Origin: Archivesica marissinica
Lineage: Eukaryota; Mollusca; Bivalvia; Venerida; Vesicomyidae
Direction: 5' to 3'
Length of the DNA: 64,000 nt
NCBI GenBank assembly: GCA_014843695.1
Contig: CM026404.1
Location: forward strand, 56,834,931 to 56,898,930
Part shown: in pieces, positions 56,691 to 64,000 of the stretch
Layout: every line of letters begins with the position of its first letter
Numbering within the stretch: position 1 is the stretch's first letter
The notes under the pieces: generated by a model
What the model saw: the letters and a program-made list of their open reading frames with translations, nothing else
The model's database searches: none
What the model was told of the DNA's origin: nothing
Program-made: the position numbers and the translations under genes

Positions 56691-57749
56691 ACCTTTCTGC
56701 CGATTTTGATTGACAGCTGGCATTAGCCAATCGCATCGCACCATTCGGGCACACCCCCAGCAACGGTTTATCGCCGCCATCTTGTTAGACAAACAATGCA
56801 TATTAGACAAACTAGTAACGAGTAGACAAATTTGAAAAGGCGTGAATTTGATCGAAAATACGGGTTTAAAATTGTTTTAATGATGTTGAAAATGTGTAGC
56901 TTTGGTGTGTGGGTTAGTTATGTGGGCTGTGTGACAGTGATAGTAGATATCCAGATCGATTGATAGGTGACGTTAAATTCGTGCCATTTCCAAAACCCAA
57001 GACAAATCTTGAAAAATGTCTAAGGTGGATTAAGTTGTGTGGACGACCAAACGACCAGCTGAATACATCTAAAATTAATGCAAACAGATATATTTGCACA
57101 AAAGTAAGTTGAAATTAATTTATTTATGCATAATAAAATATTTCGAAAAAATATATTCTGCATTTATAGATCTACCGTTCACAAGAGATATGTGAGTATA
57201 ATGGTGATTAAAATTATACATGTGGTTCTACATATTGTCGTGGATGGTGGACTAGGGATCAGATAGTAGTAATAGTACCCATGCATGTGCAGAGCTGTGG
57301 TATTCCCATATTAGCTCAGTGAACGTACTGGTGTTCAGTTTTTGGGCCTAATGTTCGAGTCTTCTAGGAGGCATAGGGTCGAGTCTCTCAGGACGGTGGC
57401 ATATTTCATTTCTTTTGATGTCAAAGTTGACACGATGTGGTTGTTCACTCTTCCGTTGACTGCGCAAGCATTCCCACGAACACTTAACACGTCCTCATCC
57501 GTTAAATATATCTATACTTTAGAGAAATAACCTTCACTGAAGAATCTAAAACCCTTGCCTTCTTGCTTTCAACAAGATATTCTTATCTGGGTGAAATAAA
57601 ACCGAGAAATTTGACGGAATTTTATCTAGATTAACTCGATGCAGGTCTGCGTTAGACGCCATTTTGTTAGATAGCTTGTCTCGCGTGGTTACAGCGAGCA
57701 CCTGTAACTATGGGGGGCGTGACTAAGTAGCGTTTGCAGAAACGTCAAT
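56691..57749 (-). mobile_element. TIR element, ~1.06 kb, copy 2 (inverted)
   Basis: It is the reverse of 47691-49208, with ends AATTGACCTTTCTGC and GCAGAAACGTCAATT. It lacks the ~530-bp insert of copy 1 but has a longer different segment (about 57322-57540) where copy 1 has about 130 bp. No transposase frame. Confidence 0.82.
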
Positions 57750-57814
57750 TAAGTACTTATAATTCAATGGAATACACAGGCAGCGTGTGAATGTACAAGA
57801 TTAGCATGAAAGTA

Positions 57815-60800
57815 GAGGGTGGAAGTAGAAGCTAAGCATAGAGGTACAGAGTGTGGAAGTAGAAGCTAAGCATAGAGGTATAGAGTGTGGAAGTAGAAGC
57901 TAAGTATGGTGTTACAGAGTGTGGAAGTAGAAGCTAAGCATAGAGGTATAGAGTGTGGAAGTAGAAGCTAAGTATGATAGTACAGAGTGTGGAATTAGAA
58001 GCTAAGCATGGTGGTACAGAGTGTGGAATTAGAAGCTAAGCATGGTGGTACAGAGTGTGGAAGTAGAAGCTAAGCATGGAGGTACAGATGGGGAAGTAGA
58101 AGCTAAGCATGGTGGTACAGAGTGTGGAAGTAGAAGCTAAGCATGGAGGTACAGAGTGTGGAAGTAGAAGCTAAGCATGGTAGTACAGAGTGTGGAAGTA
58201 GAAGCTAAGCATGGAGGTATAGAGTGTGGAATTAGAAGCTAAGCATGGTGGTACAGAGTGTGGAAGTAGAAGCTAAGCATGGTGGTACAGAGTGTGGAAG
58301 TAGAAGCTAAGCATGGAGGTATAGAGTGTGGAATTAGAAACTAAGCATGGTGGTACAGAGTGTGGAAGTAGAAGCTAAGCATGGTGGTACAGAGTGTGGA
58401 AGTAGAAGCTAAACATGGAGGTATAGAGTGTGGAAGTAGAAGCTAAGCATGGAGGTATATAGTGTGAAAGTAGAAGCTAAGCATGGTGGTACAGAGTGTG
58501 GAAGTAGAAGCTAAACATGGAGGTATAGAGTGTGGAAGTAGAAGCTAAGCATGGAGGTAGAGTGTGGAAGCTAAGCATAGAGGTATAGAGTGTGGAAGCT
58601 AAGCATGGAGGTATAGAGTGTGGAAGTAGAAGCTAAACATGGAGGTATAGAGTGTGGAAGTGGAAGCTAAGCATGGAGGTATAGAGTGTGGAAGTAGAAG
58701 CTAAACATGGAGGTATAGAGTGTGGAAGTAGAAGCTAAGCATGGTGGTACAGAGTGTGGAAGTAGAAGCTAAGCATGGAGGTATAGAGTGTGGAAGTAGA
58801 AGCTAAGCATGGAGGTATAGAGTGTGGAAGTAGAAGCTAAGCATGGAGGTATAGAGTGTGGAAGTAGAAGCTAGGCATGGAGGTATAGAGTGTGGAAGTA
58901 GAAGCTAAGCATAGAGGTATAGAGTGTGGAAGTAGAAGCTAAGCATGGAGGTATAGAGTGTGGAAGTAGAAGCTAAGCATGGAGGTATAGAGTGTGGAAG
59001 TAGAAGCTAAACATGGATGTATAGAGGGTGGAAGTAGAAGCTAAACATGGAGGTATAGAGTGTGGAAGTAGAAGCTAAGCATATAGGTATAGAGTGTGGA
59101 AGTAGAAGCTAAGTATGGTGGTACAGAGTGTGGAAGAAGCAACTAAGCATGGAGGTACAGAGTGTGGAAGTAGAAGCTAAGCATGGAGGTACAGAGTATG
59201 GAAGTAGAAGCTAAGCATGGAGGTATAGAGTGTGGAAGTAGAAGCTAAGTATGGTGGTACAGAGTGTGGAAGTAGAAGCTAAGCATAGAGGTACAGAGTG
59301 TAGAAGTAGAAGCTAAGCATAGAGGTACAGAGTGTGGAAGTAGAAGCTAAGCATGAAGGTACAGAGTGTGGAAGTAGAAGCTAAGCATGGAGGTACAGAG
59401 TGTGGAAGTAGAAGCTAAGCATGGAGGTACAGAGTGTGGAAGTAGAAGCTAAGCATGGAGGTACAGAGTGTGGAAGTAGAAGCTAAGCATGGTGTACAGA
59501 GTGTGGAAGTAGAAGCTAAGCATGGAGGTACAGAGTGTGGAAGTAGAAGCTAAGCATGGAGGTATAGAGTGTGGAAGTAGAAGCTAAGCATGGTGGTACA
59601 GAGTGTGGAAGTAGAAGCTAAGCATGGAGGTACAGAGTGTGGAAGTAGAAGCTAAGCATGGTGGTACAGAGTGTGGAAGTAGAAGCTAAGCATGGAGGTA
59701 TAGAGTGTGGAAGTAGAAGCTAAGCATGGTGGTACAGATTGTGGAAGTAGAAGCTAAACATGGAGGTATAGAGTGTGGAAGTAGAAGCTAAGCATGGAGG
59801 TATAGAGTGTGGAAGTAGAAGCTAAACATGGAGGTATAGAGTGTGGACGTAGAAGCTAAGTATGGAGGTATAGAGTGTGGAAGTAGAAGCTAAACATGGA
59901 GGTAGAGTGTGGAAGCTAAGCATAGAGGTATAGAGTGTGGAAGCTAAGCATGGAGGTATAGAGTGTGGAAGTAGAAGCTAAACATGGAGGTATAGAGTGT
60001 GGAAGTAGAAGCTAAACATGGAGGTATAGAGTGTGGAAGTAGAAGCTAAGCATGGAGGTATAGAGTGTGGAAGTAGAAGCTAAGCATGGAGGTATAGAGT
60101 GTGGAAATAGAAGCTAAGCATGGAGGTATAGAGTGTGGAAGTAGAAGCTAAACATGGAGTTATAGAGTGTGGAAGTAGAAGCTAAGCATAGAGGTATAGA
60201 GTGTGGAAGTAGCAGCTAATCATGGAGGTATAGAGTGTGGAAGTAGAAGCTAAGCATGGAGGTATATAGTGTGGAAGTAGAAGCTAAGTATGGTGGTACA
60301 GAGTGTGGAAGTAGAAGATAAGCATGGAGGTACAGAGTATGGAAGTAGAAGCTAAGCATGGAGGCATAGAGTGTGGAAGTAGAAGCTAAGCATAGAGGTA
60401 CAGAGTGTGGAAGTAGAAGCTAAACATGGAGTTATAGAGTGTGGAAGTAGAAGCTAAGCATAGAGGTATAGAGTGTGGAAGTAGAAGCTAAGCATGGAGG
60501 TATAGAGTGTGGAAGTAGAAGCTAAACATGGAGGTATAGAGGGTGGAAGTAGAAGCTAAACATGGAGATATAGAGTGTGGAAGTAGAAGCTAAGCATATA
60601 GGTATAGAGTGTGGAAGTAGAAGCTAAGTATGGTGGTACAGAGTGTGGAAGTAGAAGCTAAGCATGGAGGTATATAGTGTGAAAGTAGAAGCTAAGCATG
60701 GTGGTACAGAGTGTGGAAGTAGAAGCTAAGCATGGAGGTAGAGTGTGGAAGCTAAGCATAGAGGTATAGAGTGTGGAAGCTAAGCATGGAGGTATAGAGT

Positions 60801-63010
60801 GTGGAAGTAGAAGCTAAACATGGAGGTATAGAGTGTGGAAGTAGAAGCTAAACATGGAGGTATAGAATGTGGAAGTAGAAGCTAAGCATGGATGTATAGA
60901 GTGTGGAAGTAGAAGCTAAGCATGGAGGTATAGAGTGTGGAAGTAGAAGCTAGGCATGGAGGTATAGAGTGTGGAAGTAGAAGTTAAGCATAGATGTATA
61001 GAGTGTGGAAGTAGAAGCTAAGCATGGAGGTATAGAGTGTGGAAGTAGAAGCTAAGCATGGAGGTATAGAGTGTGGAAGTAGAAGCTAAACATGGATGTA
61101 TAGAGGGTGGAAGTAGAAGATAAACATGGAGGTATAGAGTGTGGAAGTAGCAACTAAGCATGGAGGTACAGAGTGTGGAAGTAGAAGCTAAGCATGGAGG
61201 TACAGAGTATGGAAGTAGAAGCTAAGCATGGAGGTATAGAGTGTGGAAGTAGAAGCTAGGTATGGTGGTACAGAGTGTGGAAGTAGAAGCTAAGCATAGA
61301 GGTACAGAGTGTAGAAGTAGAAGCTAAGCATAGAGGTACAGAGTGTGGAAGTAGAAGCTAAGCATGGAGGTACAGAGTGTGGAAGTAGAAGCTAAGCATA
61401 GAGGTATAGAGTGTGGAAGTAGAAGCTAAGTATGGTGGTACAGAGTGTGGAATTAGAAGCTAAGCATGGTGGTACAGAGTGTGGAATTAGAAGCTAAGCA
61501 TGGTGGTACAGAGTGTGGAAGTAGAAGCTAAGCATGGAGGTACAGAGTGTGGAAGTAGAAGCTAAGCATGGTGGTACAGAGTGTGGAAGTAGAAGCTAAG
61601 CATGGAGGTACAGAGTGTGGAAGTAGAAGCTAAGTATGGAGGTATAGAGTGTGGAATTAGAAGCTAAGCATGGTGGTACAGAGTGTGGAAGTAGAAGCTA
61701 AGCATGGTGGTACAGAGTGTGGAAGTAGAAGCTAAACATGGAGGTATAGAGTGTGGAAGTAGAAGCTAAGCATGGAGGTATAGAGTGTGGAAGTAGAAGC
61801 TAAGCATGGTGGTACAGAGTGTGGAAGTAGAAGCTAAACATGGAGGTATAGAGTGTGGAAGTAGAAGCTAAGCATGGAGGTATAGAGTGTGGAAGTAGAA
61901 GCTAAACATGGAGGTATAGGGTGTGGACGTAGAAGCTAAGTATGGAGGTATAGAGTGTGGAAGTAGAAGCTAAACATGGAGGTAGAGTGTGGAAGCTAAG
62001 CATAGAGGTATAGAGTGTGGAAGCTAAGCATGGAGGTATAGAGTGTGGAAGTAGAAGCTAAACATGGAGGTATAGAGTGTGGAAGTAGAGGCTAAGCATG
62101 GAGGTATAGAGTGTGGAAGTAGAAGCTAAACATGGAGTTATAGAGTGTGGAAGTAGAAGCTAAGCATAGAGGTATAGAGTGTGGAAGTAGCAGCTAAGCA
62201 TGGAGGTATAGAGTGTGGAAGTAGAAGCTAAACATGGAGGTATAGAGGGTGGAAGTAGAAGCTAAACATGGAGATATAGAGTGTGGAAGTAGAAGCTAAG
62301 CATATAGGTATAGAGTGTGGAAGTAGAAGCTAAGTATGGTGGTACAGAGTGTGGAAGTAGAAGCTAAGCATGGAGGTACAGAGCATTGAAGTGGAAGCTA
62401 AGCATGGAGGTACAGAGTATGGAAGTAGAAGCTAAGCATGGAGGTATAGAGTGTGGAGGTAGAAGCTAAGTATGGTGGTACAGAGTGTGGAAGTAGAAGC
62501 TAAGCATAGAGGTACAGAGTGTGGAAGTAGAAGCTAAGCATAGAGGTACAGAGTGTGGAAGTAGAAGCTAAGCATGAAGGTACAGAGTGTGGAAGTAGAA
62601 GCTAAGCATGGAGGTACAGAGTGTGGAAGTAGAAGCTAAGCATGGATGTACAGAGTATGGAAGCTAAGCATGGAGGTATAGAGTGTGGAAGTAGAAGTTA
62701 AGCATGGAGGTATAGAGTGTGGAAGTAGAAACTAAGCATAGAGGTAGAGTGTGGAAGTAGAAGCTAAGCATGGAGGTATAGAGTGTGGAAGTAGAAGCTA
62801 AGCATGGAGGTAGAGTGTGGAAGTAGAAGCTAAGCATGGAGGTGTGGAAGTAGAAGCTAAGCATGGAGGTAGAGTGTGGAAGTAGAAGCTAAGCATGGAG
62901 GTAGAGTGTGGAAGTAGAAGCTAAGCATATAACGTGGAAGGTAGAAGCTAAGCATGTAGGTATAGAGTGAGGAAGTAGAAGCTAAGTATGGAGGTATATA
63001 GTGTGGAAGC
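57815..63010. repeat. 34-bp satellite, about 150 copies
   Basis: The unit is GTGGAAGTAGAAGCTAAGCA plus TGGAGGTATAGAGT, with TATA/TACA and GGAG/GGTG variants. A block with two shortened units (GTAGAGTGTGGAAGCTAAGC) recurs at about 58557, 59904, 60740 and 61983, indicating duplications of about 1.2-1.35 kb. Confidence 0.97.
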
Positions 63011-63017
63011 TAAGCAT

Positions 63018-64000
63018 GGAAGTGGAGTGTAGATGTTGAACATGGAAGTGGAGTGTAGAAGTGGAGTGTAGATGTTGAACATGGAAGTGGAGTGTATATG
63101 TTGAACATGGAAGTGGAGTGTAGAAGTGGAGTGTAGAAGTTGAACATGGAAGTGGAGTGTAGAAGTGGAACATGGAAGTGGAGTGTAGATGTTGAATATG
63201 GAAGTGGAGTGTAGATGTGGAACATGGAAGTGGAGTGTAGATGTTGAACATGGAAGTGGAGTGTAGAAGTGGAGTGTAGATGTTGAACATGGAAGTGGAG
63301 TGTAGATATTGAACATGGAAGTGGAGTGTAGATGTGGAACATGGAAGTGGAGTGTAGATGTTGAACATGGAAGTGGAGTGTAGATGTTGAACATGGAAGT
63401 GGAGTGTAGAAGTGGAGTGTAGATGTTGAACATGGAAGTGGAGTGTAGATGTTGAACATGGAAGTGGAGTGTAGATGTGGAACATGGAAGTGGAGTGTAG
63501 ATGTTGAACATGGAAGTGGAGTGTAGATGTTGAACATGGAAGTGGAGTGTAGATGTTGAACATGGAAGTGGAGTGTAGATGTTGAACATGGAAGTGGAGT
63601 GTAGATATTGAACATGGAAGTGGAGTGTAGATGTTGAACATGGAAGTGGAGTGTAGATGTTGAACATGGAAGTGGAGTGTAGATGTTGAACATGGAAGTG
63701 GATTGTAGAAGTGGAACATGGAAGTGGAGTGTAGAAGTGGAACATGGAAGTGGAGTGTAGATGTTGAACATGGAAGTGGAGTGTAGAAGTGGAACATGGA
63801 AGTGGAGTGTAGAAGTGGAACATGGAAGTGGAGTGTAGATGTTGAATATGGAAGTGGAGTGTAGAAGTGGAACATGGAAGTGGAGTGTAGATGTGGAACA
63901 TGGAAGTGGAGTGTAGAAGTGGAACATGGAAGTGGAGTGTAGAAGTGGAACATGGAAGTGGAGTGTAGATGTTGAACATGGAAGTGGAGTGTAGATGTGG
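63018..64000. repeat. 26-bp satellite, continues past the window
   Basis: The unit is GTAGATGTTGAACATGGAAG plus TGGAGT, with AGAAGTGGAACATGG variants. It follows the 34-bp array without a break and shares words with it. Minus-strand frames of over 300 codons are artefacts. Confidence 0.96.

Noticed and set aside
62948..63979. Three overlapping minus-strand frames over 300 codons
   Set aside because: They derive from the 26-bp satellite; the same peptide appears in every frame.

Overview
The window is animal nuclear DNA. It has GT-AG introns, tRNA-derived SINEs, a non-LTR retrotransposon fragment, hAT-type elements and a very large amount of tandem repeat. Several dispersed repeats (palindromic MITEs, SINE families, the HEEADTR-type mobile protein) resemble those of bivalve molluscs. 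A bivalve, or at least a lophotrochozoan, is my inference and is not proven by the sequence.

The only clear host gene lies on the + strand between about 10.45 and 28.45 kb. It is a Dispatched/Patched-family (RND superfamily) membrane protein. I could assemble nine coding exons (10451-12279, 13973-14155, 16518-16643, 20219-20350, 21953-22076, 22994-23121, 25099-25176, 26487-26657, 27995-28450) with compatible phases, about 1075 codons. They cover the first membrane segment through the end of the second membrane bundle. The N-terminal exon or exons were not found. Introns are filled with minisatellites, SINEs and nested DNA transposons. One intron holds a recent frameshifted copy of part of the last exon, and another holds tandem copies of a 3' splice site.

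Regions: 0-6 kb holds two inverted, degenerate copies of an element carrying a HEEADTR-type protein, with 50-bp and 54-bp minisatellites between them. 6.1-8.0 kb is a 30-bp array. 8.0-10.4 kb is a SINE cluster. 12.3-16.3 kb (introns 1 and 2) holds 28-bp, TATCC/TATTC and 46-bp arrays. 17.3-19.7 kb is a three-level nested transposon (hAT in hAT, with a LINE fragment inside). 28.5-32.7 kb is a 17-bp CpG-rich array starting about 40 bp after the gene's stop codon. 33-36 kb holds an hAT MITE, palindromic MITEs and small arrays. 36.2-45.5 kb is a huge AT-rich 52-bp satellite that runs into a 1-kb assembly gap (45501-46500). 46.5-57.8 kb holds smaller arrays, SINEs and two inverted copies of a 1.0-1.5 kb terminal-inverted-repeat element. 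57.8-64 kb is a 34-bp array that grades into a 26-bp array running off the window end.

Most long open frames here are artefacts of stop-free tandem repeats. Five tRNA-headed SINE families (called A to E here) are present. A and D share one 3' tail, B and C share another, and E shares its tail with the LINE fragment in this same window. No CRISPR, operon or prokaryotic system is present. I found no clearly new biochemical system. The most notable signals are the SINE/LINE tail sharing, the nested transposons, and the repeat-driven remodelling of splice sites and exons in the Dispatched-like gene.
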